Assembly: GCA_023412275.1 (NCBI GenBank)
Contig: JAEYNY010000077.1
Location: forward strand, 1-48,299
Source: Bacillota bacterium
Lineage (GTDB): Bacteria; Bacillota; Clostridia; Acetivibrionales; DSM-1351
Reading direction: 5' to 3'
Length of the DNA: 48,299 nt
Each line of letters starts with the position of its first letter. The first letter of the stretch is position 1. The notes beneath the pieces are model-generated. The model was not told where the DNA came from. It did not search any database and saw only the letters and a list, made by a program, of their open reading frames with translations. The position numbers and the translations under genes are program-made. Below are positions 8,389 to 17,544 of the stretch, piece by piece.

Positions 8389-10326
8389 TTATAAGCTTGT
8401 AATCTTGCCTAACAAATACTGTTTTAAAATTGATAAATCCAAAGCATCAACTGCATTATCATGGTTTACATCTGCAATTCTCAATGCATCCCCGGATAAA
8501 TCACCCATCCCTAATAAGTGTTTTTTCAGTAATGCGTAATCAATAGCATCCACTTTTGCATCCATATTTATATCTCCGAATAGTGCATCAGAAGTATCAG
8601 GCATGTCCAGAGATGCAGCCAGAGCATAAATCAATGCACCATTCCAATTAATTGCAATCTCATTGGTCTGATAACTTTCCTGGTCATCCTTCCAATCCTT
8701 GGCTCCCGGCCAACCTCCACCGACTAAATATCCGGGCCATGGATCTGTCAGAGAATCACCGCCTGAACGTCTGTCATGGGGATACATTGGAGGGTTAAGT
8801 CCGAGACCTGTAACAAAGGAACGATCATAATAGTTTCTGCCAAACAGGAAGTTCAATGCATCCAGTGACGTATTAACGTACTCAGACTTTGGTGATAATT
8901 TATTTGCAATATTAAGAATCATGGTCTGACGTGCCACGGTTCCGTTGCAGCCCCAGTAATAGGTTGCTCCCATTGGTCTTCCATAGCCGTGTCCGTCAGC
9001 AGTAGCAACAATACTGTCTGCCGCTGAAGTCAATGCACTCTTAATTGAATTATATAGTGTAGTGTTTTTTCCGCTCTTTTCGGATAACAGGTATGTAAAC
9101 ATTCCAAGGTTATTTACATTTCCCCAATCGAAATCAACGTCAATTTTCTTTGTAAAGTTATTTGCACTGGCTTCAAAATCTGCCAAGTAACTGCTGTCAC
9201 CAAGGGTTTCCCACATCTCCGCAGCTGCCCACAGCCTGTCGTCAGTATCTGTGGTTTCATATCCGCCTGTAGAAAAAGCACTTTGGTCAGGTTTTGTGTT
9301 TCCGGGATTTGCTTTTAAAAATTGATAACTGACTTTTGCGGCAGCAATGCATTTATCCGCATATGCTGCATCATACGGACGGAATGCTCTTGAAGCCATT
9401 GCCAGCATAGCCACAAAGTCTGCTGTTGCAGCACTTCCCCACGAAGTGAAAAACCTGTCGGCAGTTTCTCTTTCCGGCAGCACAAATCCACCAAAGTCTT
9501 TTGTAGAAAGCTTATGGCTTACCTTTCCGCTTCCATCGGGATATTGCATGGTTAAAAGCCAATCCGTTTCATATTTGATTTCATCCAAATAATCCGGCAT
9601 TGAGTTGTTACTCTCAGGCATTGTTAAAGATATGTCTTTTATCTGATCTTTATACTGCTCCCATGCAAATAACATAGAACCTACGGTAATACCGGCATTA
9701 ACAACGTATTTATTGTAATCCCCGGCATCATGCCACCCTTTTCCGCCATCTTTTATGTTGTGCTGTCCATTAATATAGTCAGTATATGCGTCCTTTGTAT
9801 GACAAGCCTCATGAGAGAATACCTTGCCGTTATATGTTGCTGAAACTGAAGTTCCGCAGCGCCAGAGATACATTCCAAGCATTGCTGTTTTAAATGGATT
9901 TGCATAAATATTGGGATCGATTTTGAAGGTTACACTCTTCCCTATTCCCGGTACAAGTAAGATGTAGCTTCCTTCTGTCTTTAGCGATGAAAAATCAGCA
10001 ATACTAACCTGTTCATTGGTATCAGTGTCATAAATTGTAGTAGTTTTACCAGTAAAAACAGATGTTCCACTAGTATTTACTATAATAAAATCACCGGATG
10101 AAGCTGCGATTGTTGCTTTTTTCTCCGCTTCGGGAAGATATCCTATAGAGTTGATTCGTATGCGAGAATCCTGCTGATAATCACTGGGAGATGTACTTGC
10201 CGCAGACACATTTTGATTGAAATTTAAAGGAATAATACACCCGGAGGTTGCAAGAATTCCGCTTGCTACAAAGCATGCAATCCCTGCTCTTATTTTACGC
10301 TTTCTTTCAGGACTTATTAAATTCAT
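8389..10326 (-). CDS. Cellulosomal GH9 cellulase (signal peptide - Ig - GH9 - dockerin)
   Basis: A 645-residue secreted cellulase. A signal peptide spans residues about 1-42 (KIRAGIACFVASGILATSG, then NVSAAS). An Ig-like domain follows (about 50-140), then a GH9 catalytic domain (about 150-575) with the base motif WHDAGDYNKYV and the acid Glu in TNEIAINWNGALIY. The C-terminal type I dockerin (about 583-640) has two calcium-binding repeats, GDINMDAKVDAIDYALLKKH and DVNHDNAVDALDLSILKQYL. Domain order resembles CelD-type theme B2 GH9 enzymes. It should be exported and docked onto the scaffoldin to cut cellulose or beta-glucans. AGGAGG precedes the start. It follows a GH9-CBM3c gene across a stem-loop and precedes its own dockerin-less paralogue. 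Confidence 0.95.
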   Translation of the reverse strand: MNLISPERKRKIRAGIACFVASGILATSGCIIPLNFNQNVSAASTSPSDYQQDSRIRINSIGYLPEAEKKATIAASSGDFIIVNTSGTSVFTGKTTTIYDTDTNEQVSIADFSSLKTEGSYILLVPGIGKSVTFKIDPNIYANPFKTAMLGMYLWRCGTSVSATYNGKVFSHEACHTKDAYTDYINGQHNIKDGGKGWHDAGDYNKYVVNAGITVGSMLFAWEQYKDQIKDISLTMPESNNSMPDYLDEIKYETDWLLTMQYPDGSGKVSHKLSTKDFGGFVLPERETADRFFTSWGSAATADFVAMLAMASRAFRPYDAAYADKCIAAAKVSYQFLKANPGNTKPDQSAFSTGGYETTDTDDRLWAAAEMWETLGDSSYLADFEASANNFTKKIDVDFDWGNVNNLGMFTYLLSEKSGKNTTLYNSIKSALTSAADSIVATADGHGYGRPMGATYYWGCNGTVARQTMILNIANKLSPKSEYVNTSLDALNFLFGRNYYDRSFVTGLGLNPPMYPHDRRSGGDSLTDPWPGYLVGGGWPGAKDWKDDQESYQTNEIAINWNGALIYALAASLDMPDTSDALFGDINMDAKVDAIDYALLKKHLLGMGDLSGDALRIADVNHDNAVDALDLSILKQYLLGKITSL

Positions 10327-10399
10327 AATTTGCCTCCTAAATTATTTAATTACTGTTGTTACCTCTTTAAAGTAAAACAGTCTTAAATTAAGTAAAAGT

Positions 10400-10446
10400 A
10401 AAGGGAGCTTCCCTAGCTACTTTTAGTAGTTATGCAAACTCCCTTT
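10400..10446 (-). terminator. stem-loop after the GH9-CBM3c gene
   Basis: On the minus strand AAAGGGAG and CTCCCTTT form the outer stem, followed by ACTTTTACTT. The U-tract is interrupted, so this may be partial termination or transcript 3'-end protection rather than a strong stop. Confidence 0.6.
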
Positions 10447-10457
10447 TGACTTTTTTG

Positions 10458-12794
10458 TTATACTGCCTGTGTCAATATAATCTTTTTCAGTTGAACATAA
10501 TCGAGTGCATCAACTGTACCGCTAGCATCTATATCTGCTGCTTTCAGCGCATCTCCTGCAAGAACTTTGATTCCCAACAAGTGCATTTTTAGCAATGTCA
10601 AGTCCAAAGCATCAATTGTTGTATCGTTATTTAGGTCACCCGGTTTAATTGTTGGACCAGGATCATTTCCTCCCGGTGTAGTTCCATCTGGCTCAGTACC
10701 GCCAACCAGAACGCCATTGTCATAAACACAGATATTGTCTGCCTTTTCAGGTGTACCTTTCCAACTGTCCTCAACAACTTTTAAGCCCTGATGGCTCCAG
10801 TCATCAGTAGGATTCCAGTAATTTTGCCAAGCATATGTACCTATAGCAAACTGATATTTCTTGTTGGAATTTGCAATTACATAATTTGGCCATTTTACTT
10901 CTATATAATAGATTTTATCTTTATAGAGGTGTGGCCCTGAAATTTCAGCTGCATAATCTGTTTCTGCAGCCGTCTGGTCATACAACTGTCTCATTTCAAT
11001 TTTGTTAGGGTCAAGTGATGTCATTCCTGTAGAATCAAAGTAGTATCTTACAGAAATATTTTTTGAAGTTTTTGAAACATCGGATTTTACATACAAGGTA
11101 ACTTCAGTTGCTTTTGGTCCGTCAGATTGAGCTACATCCACACAGAAACCTTCTACCCAGTATTTGGAACCGGAAGGGTCATCAGGATCGTCTTCTGTTG
11201 GTGGTGGTGGGAAATTAGGTGTAACCTGCATTGTTGAGTTTCCGAAGTATCTGTAAATACCAGCACTGGCTCCAACAAAGGCAGCATTATAGTCTATTGT
11301 TACTTCATTGTACACGTAGTCTGAGGTAATATCCTTATGTTGGTCACTAGCATCAGGACCTCCAACCAATGCACCATAAAGAACGTATTTCTGAGGTCCG
11401 GTTCCTTCAGCAGTAGCATATCCAGATGCAGCTCTGTGGTGAGGATATTTTACGGAATTATCACTGTATCCTACTACATAACAACGGTTTAATGGATTAT
11501 TGCCCAACAGGTAATCCATCTGTGATTTAGCCCATTGGCTGTATTTTGATGGAGTATCACCATGATTCTTATCATAAACAAGTGCCAACAGCTGGCTAGC
11601 GGTATTATATCTTGCAGAACCCCATTGATTTAAGAAAGCATATCCGCCAGGTGATATTGTAACATTTTTGCCTGACATCCAACCATCTACTAACTTTGCA
11701 ATCTGACTCCAGAAATCAATCTCTTCATATGAACTCTTATTTGTTAGTTTTTTGTATCTGTCTTCTAATACTTGTCCATTTTTATCAATTAAATCATTTA
11801 TTTCAGCAATAATACATGCTGTACCTGACCAAACATCGTTCCAGCAATGTGTCCAGCATGAAGGTGCATAGTAATCAAAATTCTTTAGTGTTTCGTCAAG
11901 GTAATGATCATCCTGTGTTGCCAAATATAGCCATGATGCGGCCCAACAGTAATCATCCTGCCATTTAGATGATCCGTAATAACCTTTAGGTCCATCAATG
12001 TTTACTGATTTGCTAGGACATCTTTCTGCAAATTGGAATAAAGCTTTTGCATATTTAAGGGATTTTTCTGCATATGCCGGGTCTTCGTCCTTAAAATTCA
12101 TGTAATTTACTGCAAGTGAAGCAGCAGCAGCTGACACACAATCAGTTGAAGGCATTGCATCAGTTGCAAACCAACCTCTTCTGAACATTTCATCAACTTC
12201 AGGTGCTTGCCAGTATGCATGGTCTACATCTCCGTCTCCAACCTGATAGCAGAATGCTATAGCTTTACCAGTTGAATCAAGGAAAGTACTTTTCATAAAG
12301 TAATCATTGAAATATCTTAATATTGTTTTTATGTGGGTGTCTTGTCCTGTTGTAACATATTGATTCTTGAATTCATAAAATCCCCATCCAAGAGTTGAAC
12401 CTGAGTATGCTTCAGGCATACCAAATTTAACATGGTCACCTGCATCATGAAAGCCGCCGGAAACATCCACCATTCCGTCTCCGTCAGGGTCAAGAACACT
12501 CTTATTCTGGCTGATAAAGCTATCAGTCATATTTGTATTTTTTGAATCTAGCGGTAGTTTTGCATCATAAGTATGGCAGTCATTTCTCCAAGTGTATTGG
12601 GTTTTTTCGCCAACTTCGGTACCACACATGTTTGCATCATAAAAATATTGTGAGTACTGCAATAATTGTGCATAGTTGTAGTCTGTACTTGCTGCACTTA
12701 CATTCAAAACTGTGAATGAAGTTACAAGCATTGCAAGGATAACAATGCTCATTATGGAAGCTCTTGTTACCTTTAAAATCGATCCTTTTTTCAT
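10458..12794 (-). CDS. Cellulosomal processive-type endoglucanase (GH9-CBM3c-dockerin)
   Basis: A 778-residue secreted enzyme. The signal peptide covers residues about 1-34 (ending NVSAAS). The GH9 domain (about 36-510) has GGFHDAGDHVKFGMPEAYSG with the catalytic Asp pair and the acid Glu in YNEVTIDYNAAFVG. A family 3c carbohydrate-binding module follows a Pro-rich linker (about 545-690), and a type I dockerin (about 712-775) has repeats GDLNNDTTIDALDLTLLKMH and DIDASGTVDALDYVQLKKI. CBM3c fused to GH9 feeds a cellulose chain into the active site and is needed for activity in this architecture. The layout is that of C. cellulolyticum Cel9G/Cel9H/Cel9J/Cel9Q, but I cannot say which orthologue it is. 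It lies 37 bp downstream of the GH26 gene and is probably cotranscribed with it. Confidence 0.95.
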   Translation of the reverse strand: MKKGSILKVTRASIMSIVILAMLVTSFTVLNVSAASTDYNYAQLLQYSQYFYDANMCGTEVGEKTQYTWRNDCHTYDAKLPLDSKNTNMTDSFISQNKSVLDPDGDGMVDVSGGFHDAGDHVKFGMPEAYSGSTLGWGFYEFKNQYVTTGQDTHIKTILRYFNDYFMKSTFLDSTGKAIAFCYQVGDGDVDHAYWQAPEVDEMFRRGWFATDAMPSTDCVSAAAASLAVNYMNFKDEDPAYAEKSLKYAKALFQFAERCPSKSVNIDGPKGYYGSSKWQDDYCWAASWLYLATQDDHYLDETLKNFDYYAPSCWTHCWNDVWSGTACIIAEINDLIDKNGQVLEDRYKKLTNKSSYEEIDFWSQIAKLVDGWMSGKNVTISPGGYAFLNQWGSARYNTASQLLALVYDKNHGDTPSKYSQWAKSQMDYLLGNNPLNRCYVVGYSDNSVKYPHHRAASGYATAEGTGPQKYVLYGALVGGPDASDQHKDITSDYVYNEVTIDYNAAFVGASAGIYRYFGNSTMQVTPNFPPPPTEDDPDDPSGSKYWVEGFCVDVAQSDGPKATEVTLYVKSDVSKTSKNISVRYYFDSTGMTSLDPNKIEMRQLYDQTAAETDYAAEISGPHLYKDKIYYIEVKWPNYVIANSNKKYQFAIGTYAWQNYWNPTDDWSHQGLKVVEDSWKGTPEKADNICVYDNGVLVGGTEPDGTTPGGNDPGPTIKPGDLNNDTTIDALDLTLLKMHLLGIKVLAGDALKAADIDASGTVDALDYVQLKKIILTQAV

Positions 12795-12831
12795 ATTATA
12801 TCTTCCTTTCTTTAAATAACAAAAAAATCAA

Positions 12832-14565
12832 TTACTTTCCACTGGCGGGAAAGTTGGAAATTTCACCTGTCAGAAATTTCTTCATATATACGAAATCTAT
12901 AGCATCTACAGAACCGTTACCGTCAACATCTGCTGACTTTATACTCTGATTGTTGTCTAATATACATTTTTTTAATAAAGCAAGATCAATTGCATCGATT
13001 AGTTTATCCCCATTCAAATCACCATACATGGTTGTCGGAGTTTCCCCTTCCGATGGGAATGGGTAAGTTTCAAGATCAGGAAGCTCGTCCAGTGTAATAC
13101 AATAATCGCTGGTATACATTTGTTTTAGCCAATCAACCGGATTATTCTGCTCTCCTGTAAGATACCATCCGTACCAAGGGCAGAAATACAACCAGCCGGC
13201 CATCTCATTTGTAAGGTTAGAAACCTGCGGAATTGTATCATTTTCACTCATTGTAACTAGCTTCTTACCGTTTGTGAGCTTAACCATATTATAGAAGGTT
13301 GAAGAAATAGCACTTCCGTTTGGCAGTCCATCCTTGGCATTGTATTTGTCATAACCAAGAATATCAACTACGTCGTCACCCGGATACCATTTTGAAGATG
13401 TGTCATATGTATAGGATGTCCAAACCCATATGATATTGTTTAAATGATATTCATTTGTGAATTTTTCATATAACAGCCTGTAAAGCTTTACACAATTCTC
13501 AGGGCCTTCAGCGCCCCACCAGAACCATCCTCCTTCTGCCTCATGGAGTGGTCTGAAAAGTACAGGAACACCGGCATCCTGAAGCTGTTTGAATTTTCCT
13601 GCCATAAATTCAATATCATTAAGCAGAGCGGTATTTTCGGCAGTTCCCGATGTAAGAGCCTTTGATATACTGAAAGTAGTGCTCTCTGTGTAGAAGCTGT
13701 TGTCGGCTTTTTTACCGATATTTCCGGGTGAAAACCAATGCCAGCAAACTGTTGGTATGCCGCCTTTGTTTTTGTACCAGTCAATGACACGTTCGGCACA
13801 AAGATCATCCCATAACAAGCCGTTGCCTCTGAAGTTCATAAAATCAAACCCTCTTAATGCAGGCATCTTACCTGTTTTTTCCTTAATATAGGTAAAGTCT
13901 GACTCTGAGCCTTCATAGTTATGTGACCCGCAAAGTTCCTGCTGACCTGATATAATATTCTTTCCATACACGTCAACCAGGTAGCTCATTAGTGCTTTTG
14001 TTTCTTTTGTAGCATTAGGGTTTACCAGCTTTTTTTCAACTTTCAGATTCGTAATACTTTCATCTGCCGGTTTAACAATAAGGTAGTCAAAAAAAGTGTA
14101 TCCCCAGTAGCCTTCAAATTCAATATTGTTTGTACCTTTATTGAGCTTAACAATTCCTGCGGACATTTCCTTCCAGCTGAGAGTGTATGGAAAGCTAACT
14201 TCTCCCTGATTTGAATCGTTGACGTTGAGATACTGCACCTTCTTGGTCTTGTCAAAAGGCTGTGCATATCGGACAACCAACTCGTAAAGTCCTGCTTGGT
14301 CAATGTCAACATTAACAGAAGTGCTTGTTCCCTTTTGTCCAATGAAACTGCAAGTTGCGCCACTTAGGTCAAATGTCAGGCCATCATCGGTTTTCCCTAC
14401 ATAGTCCGTATGAATTTCAGCATTATTCTGAACGCCGTTTTCAAATTCATACTTTACACCTTCTGCTGACATGGCATTTGCAGGAACATTTGCAACTGAC
14501 ATTAATGGTAACAGTGCTGTCAATGCCAATACAAAGAAAACCTTTAAAAAAAATTTTTTATCCAT
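12832..14565 (-). CDS. Cellulosomal beta-mannanase (CBM35-GH26-dockerin)
   Basis: A 577-residue secreted enzyme. The signal peptide is residues about 1-32. A CBM35-like module (about 35-168) starts KYEFENG and ends DYLIVKPAD. The GH26 catalytic domain (about 185-500) has the acid/base Glu342 in RPLHEAEGGWFWW, the nucleophile Glu441 in MSENDTIP and the substrate-binding CWHWFSPG. A type I dockerin (about 510-570) has GDLNGDKLIDAIDLALLKK and DVDGNGSVDAIDFVYMKKF. It should cleave beta-1,4-mannan or galactomannan from within the cellulosome. It is the first gene of the left cluster. A 10-bp inverted repeat at 14600-14636 lies 34 bp upstream of its start and may be an operator. Confidence 0.94.
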   Translation of the reverse strand: MDKKFFLKVFFVLALTALLPLMSVANVPANAMSAEGVKYEFENGVQNNAEIHTDYVGKTDDGLTFDLSGATCSFIGQKGTSTSVNVDIDQAGLYELVVRYAQPFDKTKKVQYLNVNDSNQGEVSFPYTLSWKEMSAGIVKLNKGTNNIEFEGYWGYTFFDYLIVKPADESITNLKVEKKLVNPNATKETKALMSYLVDVYGKNIISGQQELCGSHNYEGSESDFTYIKEKTGKMPALRGFDFMNFRGNGLLWDDLCAERVIDWYKNKGGIPTVCWHWFSPGNIGKKADNSFYTESTTFSISKALTSGTAENTALLNDIEFMAGKFKQLQDAGVPVLFRPLHEAEGGWFWWGAEGPENCVKLYRLLYEKFTNEYHLNNIIWVWTSYTYDTSSKWYPGDDVVDILGYDKYNAKDGLPNGSAISSTFYNMVKLTNGKKLVTMSENDTIPQVSNLTNEMAGWLYFCPWYGWYLTGEQNNPVDWLKQMYTSDYCITLDELPDLETYPFPSEGETPTTMYGDLNGDKLIDAIDLALLKKCILDNNQSIKSADVDGNGSVDAIDFVYMKKFLTGEISNFPASGK

Positions 14566-14599
14566 TTTTTATCCCCTCCTTTCTATAATTTAATTTTAA

Positions 14600-14636
14600 C
14601 TATTTTATGTCATTTTACATAATTGTCATAAAATAG
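14600..14636. promoter_or_regulatory. 10-bp inverted repeat upstream of the mannanase operon
   Basis: CTATTTTATG (14600-14609) and CATAAAATAG (14627-14636) are perfect inverted repeats spaced by 17 bp, located 35-71 bp before the GH26 start codon. Spacing and symmetry fit a dimeric repressor or activator site; the regulator is unknown. Confidence 0.4.
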
Positions 14637-14677
14637 CTCTATATACATATATTATTACATTTTCGTGCTTCTTACAA

Positions 14678-14705
14678 TTGATTAAAAAAAGTAATTTTTT
14701 ATAAT
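14678..14705 (+). promoter_or_regulatory. promoter of the PrsA-like gene
   Basis: TTGATT (14678-14683), a 16-bp spacer and TATAAT (14700-14705), about 100 bp before the start at 14805. Confidence 0.55.
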
Positions 14706-14804
14706 ATATTAGAGGATTTTGGAAGCCCCGTGTTAAATTATACATAGTGGGTTTTTTTAACAATAATATTTTTGCCGCATAGCGGTCAAAACAGGAGGTA
14801 AAAA

Positions 14805-15845
14805 ATGTATAGAAAGTTTGTAAATGCACTTGTTGTGGTTGCATTAGTATTAACGTCGATGATTCCGGCTTCTACTTTTGCAGCGACTTCAAAGACAACC
14901 ACTCCGGAAACATATGTAGCAAAAGTTGGAACTGAAAAGATATCAAAGGAAGAATACAACTTTTTCCTTAAAGATGCCATTTCAATGATACAAAGTTATT
15001 TTAATTCTTATGATGTTGATTGGAATGCAAATATTAATAATATGAAAGCATCTGAATATGCTAAAAAACTGGCACTTGATAACATCGTGGATTTTAAAAT
15101 TCAACTTTCCAAGGCTAAAGCTGCTAAAATGACATTAACTAAAAAAGAAACGGATGAATTTAATGCTAATATGAATTCGTATCTTAGTTCTCTGGCAACA
15201 ACAGCGGTAGATCAGGAGAAAATTATCAAAAACGAAACAGGGTTTACCCTTGCTCAATTCAAGAGTTTTTATAACAACGCTACTATAGTAAGAAAATTTG
15301 CAACAGTAACACAAAATAATTATAAATGCACCGACACTGAACTTAAGAAATTCTATAATAGTAACAAAGATAAGTTTTACAAGGTAATTGTAGGACATAT
15401 TCTCTTCCTGTCTACAGACGAAAACAATCAGTCCACTCCTGAAAAAGATGCAGAAGCAAGAAAAAAAGCAGAAGAAACTTTAATAAAAGTTAATGCTCCG
15501 AATTCAGATTTTGCAGCACTTGTAAAAGAGCTTTCCGAAGATCCGGGTTCAAAAGAAACAGGCGGAAAATACACTGTAATGAAAAACAACCAGTTTGTAA
15601 CGGAATTTGAGAACTGGGCAGTAGATACCTCAAAGAAAGTCGGAGATACAGGTATTGTTAAAACTTCCTATGGCTATCATGTAATGAAGCTGATGAAAAT
15701 TTACTCATTTGCACAATTAAAAGATGATATAAAAAGCAGCTATATTACTAAAAAATATGATGATGATTTAAACTCTTGGAGAAAAGATAAAAAATATAAA
15801 GTAGTAAAAAATGACTCGGTATTAAACGCAATAAAGGTACCTTAA
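14805..15845 (+). CDS. prsA: Secreted PpiC-type peptidyl-prolyl isomerase (PrsA-like foldase)
   Basis: A 346-residue exported protein with strong AGGAGG before ATG. Residues 1-27 are a signal peptide ending TFAATS. There is no lipobox cysteine, so unlike Bacillus PrsA it is probably released or anchored differently. Residues about 35-190 form a helical SurA-N-like chaperone region. The parvulin domain (about 195-305) is recognisable from IVGHILFL, FAALVKELSEDPGSKETGGKY and GIVKTSYGYHVMKLM. PrsA-type foldases assist folding of secreted proteins after Sec translocation. Its place between clusters of exported glycoside hydrolases suggests, without proof, a role in cellulosome enzyme folding. It is divergent from the mannanase gene. 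Confidence 0.88.
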   Translation: MYRKFVNALVVVALVLTSMIPASTFAATSKTTTPETYVAKVGTEKISKEEYNFFLKDAISMIQSYFNSYDVDWNANINNMKASEYAKKLALDNIVDFKIQLSKAKAAKMTLTKKETDEFNANMNSYLSSLATTAVDQEKIIKNETGFTLAQFKSFYNNATIVRKFATVTQNNYKCTDTELKKFYNSNKDKFYKVIVGHILFLSTDENNQSTPEKDAEARKKAEETLIKVNAPNSDFAALVKELSEDPGSKETGGKYTVMKNNQFVTEFENWAVDTSKKVGDTGIVKTSYGYHVMKLMKIYSFAQLKDDIKSSYITKKYDDDLNSWRKDKKYKVVKNDSVLNAIKVP

Positions 15846-15853
15846 AGAATTTT

Positions 15854-15888
15854 AAAAATGGATTGTTGAAAAACAATCCATTTTTTTA
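15854..15888. terminator. bidirectional terminator
   Basis: AAAAATGGATTGTT and AACAATCCATTTTT form a stem with a GAAA-type loop, U-runs on the plus strand and a U-rich tail on the minus strand. It separates the PrsA-like gene from the convergent split-barrel gene. Confidence 0.85.
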
Positions 15889-15903
15889 GTCTATTTAGTT
15901 AGT

Positions 15904-16440
15904 TCAGTCATGCAAATCCAAATCATCAGCATTACTATCGGAAAAACACAAATGTTGTCTGGTATCAAAGCCTAATTTATGAATTTCTGAACAGACAAAG
16001 TCAATGCGAGTTGGTGTTATCTTAATGAGGTACAAGGTGGTTGGAAGCTTTTTCAGTTTCTGTGCGGAAATATTCTTCAAGGCTAACAGCTCCACGTATT
16101 CACTTGTCCAAGGTTCAACAAGCTCTGCCACACCGTTGACCTGCATACCCCCCAAATGATCGAGGCCGGTATACTCATCGTAGATGGCAAGGCAGACATT
16201 TTTATTTCCCTCCAGGCCCCTGAATTTCAGACCACCCTCAGAAAGCAGCCAGAATCTACCGTCTTTATAGTTGTATTCGATGGGCGTGCAACGGACAAAA
16301 TCACCGAAGCCTGTTGCCAAGGCACAAGTATTATGTGTCATAATAAACTTCTCTACCCTTGCCAAAAGTTCATCACGGTCCATCCGAACCGCCTTTTCTT
16401 CTTTTTCGGTCCAATAGGAAGCCGCCTTATTATAATCCAT
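15904..16440 (-). CDS. Pyridoxamine 5'-phosphate oxidase-like flavin-binding protein
   Basis: A 178-residue soluble protein of the FMN-binding split-barrel fold. Residues about 30-150 carry the family pattern: NTCALATGFGDFVRCTPIEY (first strands), FWLLSEGGLKFRGLEGNKNVCLAIYD and GMQVNGVAELV. Such proteins bind FMN, F420 or heme and act as general reductases; actual pyridoxamine oxidase activity is unlikely to be inferable from this. AGGAG lies nine bases before ATG, and a candidate promoter is at 16486-16514. It looks monocistronic. Confidence 0.82.
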   Translation of the reverse strand: MDYNKAASYWTEKEEKAVRMDRDELLARVEKFIMTHNTCALATGFGDFVRCTPIEYNYKDGRFWLLSEGGLKFRGLEGNKNVCLAIYDEYTGLDHLGGMQVNGVAELVEPWTSEYVELLALKNISAQKLKKLPTTLYLIKITPTRIDFVCSEIHKLGFDTRQHLCFSDSNADDLDLHD

Positions 16441-16485
16441 AAAAACACACTCCTTATTTATTACCCTTAATCATCTCCTACAGCT

Positions 16486-16514
16486 AGATTAACACATAAA
16501 ATCTGCCAACTCAA
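16486..16514 (-). promoter_or_regulatory. candidate promoter of the split-barrel gene
   Basis: On the minus strand TTGAGT (16509-16514), a 17-bp spacer and TAATCT (16486-16491), 45 bp upstream of the start codon. Confidence 0.4.
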
Positions 16515-16576
16515 CAACTATATGGTATTTATTTCCTTGACCAGGGCAGACATAAAGCGACCATATCATACTCACT

Positions 16577-16620
16577 AAAAAGGAGCATCCCTTACCTCTT
16601 TTAAGGTACGATGCTCCTTC
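16577..16620 (-). terminator. terminator of the GH11 xylanase gene
   Basis: On the minus strand AAGGAGCATC and GATGCTCCTT form a 10-bp perfect stem followed by TTTTAGTG. Confidence 0.75.
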
Positions 16621-16647
16621 TTGTTTATAGCACAATACTACTTCATC

Positions 16648-17544
16648 TTAGAAAGTAGTTATTAAGCCTAATATAAACTTTTTCATTAATGCGAAATCGA
16701 GAGCGTCTACTTGACCATCTCCGTTAACGTCAGCATTAGAAAGAGCTGTTCCTGAAAGTTTTGTAGCTCCTACTAAATGTGATTTTAGTGCTGCAAAGTC
16801 TAATGCATTAATACTTCCATCAGCATTTAAATCACCTTTTACTACAGGCTGAGTTCCTCCGCCAACATTAAGATTCATAGTAGTAATATTGGCGCTACCG
16901 CTGCTTTGGTATCCTTCTACAACGAGTGAAACTTCATACATTTTACCCATTGTCATACCTCTGCTTTCCCACGCCTTGAAGTGGTCACTTACAGATATGG
17001 TTCCACTTGTACGTTTCGATGTTCTAACACTCCAATACTGTTCAAAAGTTGCAGTACCTTTAATTGATGGTTGATTTACACGAGTAGTCTCATATACATC
17101 GTATGTAGCGCCATCAACAGTGATAGTTCCCTTTGAAGTAGCTCCCGGTGGTCTCCAGCTGCCCCAGCTATCGATGATGTAATACTCTACAAGTGGGCTG
17201 CTTGTCCAACCATAAACAGCCAAGTATGAATTTCCTGATGGTTGATAGTTTGCTGCGTAATCCAATGAGATGGTTCCAAGTTGCTGATGTGTCTTGGTCT
17301 CATCGTACTTTTTACCAGTACGGAATAATGCATTATTGATATTACTCCAGGAGCAGCTGAACTTACCACCACCATTTAAAGTCATACTTGTAGTACCATT
17401 ATCCTTCCACAACTCGTAGTTGTATCCGTCAATGGTTCCAGTTTGATTTTCAGTAATCGTTGTTGCTGCCTGTACATTTAAAGCAAAAGCACAACATGCG
17501 ATTGATAAGCCCAAAGTCAGGGCCTTCATTATCTTCTTTTTCAT
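16648..17544 (-). CDS. Cellulosomal endo-xylanase (GH11-dockerin)
   Basis: A 298-residue secreted enzyme. The signal peptide is residues 1-26 (ending VQAATT). The GH11 jelly-roll domain (about 30-228) has nucleophile Glu120 in SSPLVEYYIIDSWGSWRPPG and acid/base Glu210 in LVVEGYQSSG. A Gly-rich linker leads to a type I dockerin (about 236-296) with GDLNADGSINALDFAALKSH and DVNGDGQVDALDFALMKKF. It cuts beta-1,4-xylan chains and should dock on the scaffoldin through the Ala-Leu pairs typical of this clade. AGGAGG precedes the start; a TATAAT -10 lies at 17586-17591 without a good -35, which may mean activator dependence. It is monocistronic, ending in a terminator at 16577-16620. Confidence 0.95.
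   Translation of the reverse strand: MKKKIMKALTLGLSIACCAFALNVQAATTITENQTGTIDGYNYELWKDNGTTSMTLNGGGKFSCSWSNINNALFRTGKKYDETKTHQQLGTISLDYAANYQPSGNSYLAVYGWTSSPLVEYYIIDSWGSWRPPGATSKGTITVDGATYDVYETTRVNQPSIKGTATFEQYWSVRTSKRTSGTISVSDHFKAWESRGMTMGKMYEVSLVVEGYQSSGSANITTMNLNVGGGTQPVVKGDLNADGSINALDFAALKSHLVGATKLSGTALSNADVNGDGQVDALDFALMKKFILGLITTF

Noticed and set aside
12832..14565. Open frames of about 106 codons inside the GH26 gene (13488-13808, 14043-14363)
   Set aside because: They are on the same strand in other frames, without ribosome-binding sites, fully inside a complete catalytic and CBM coding region.
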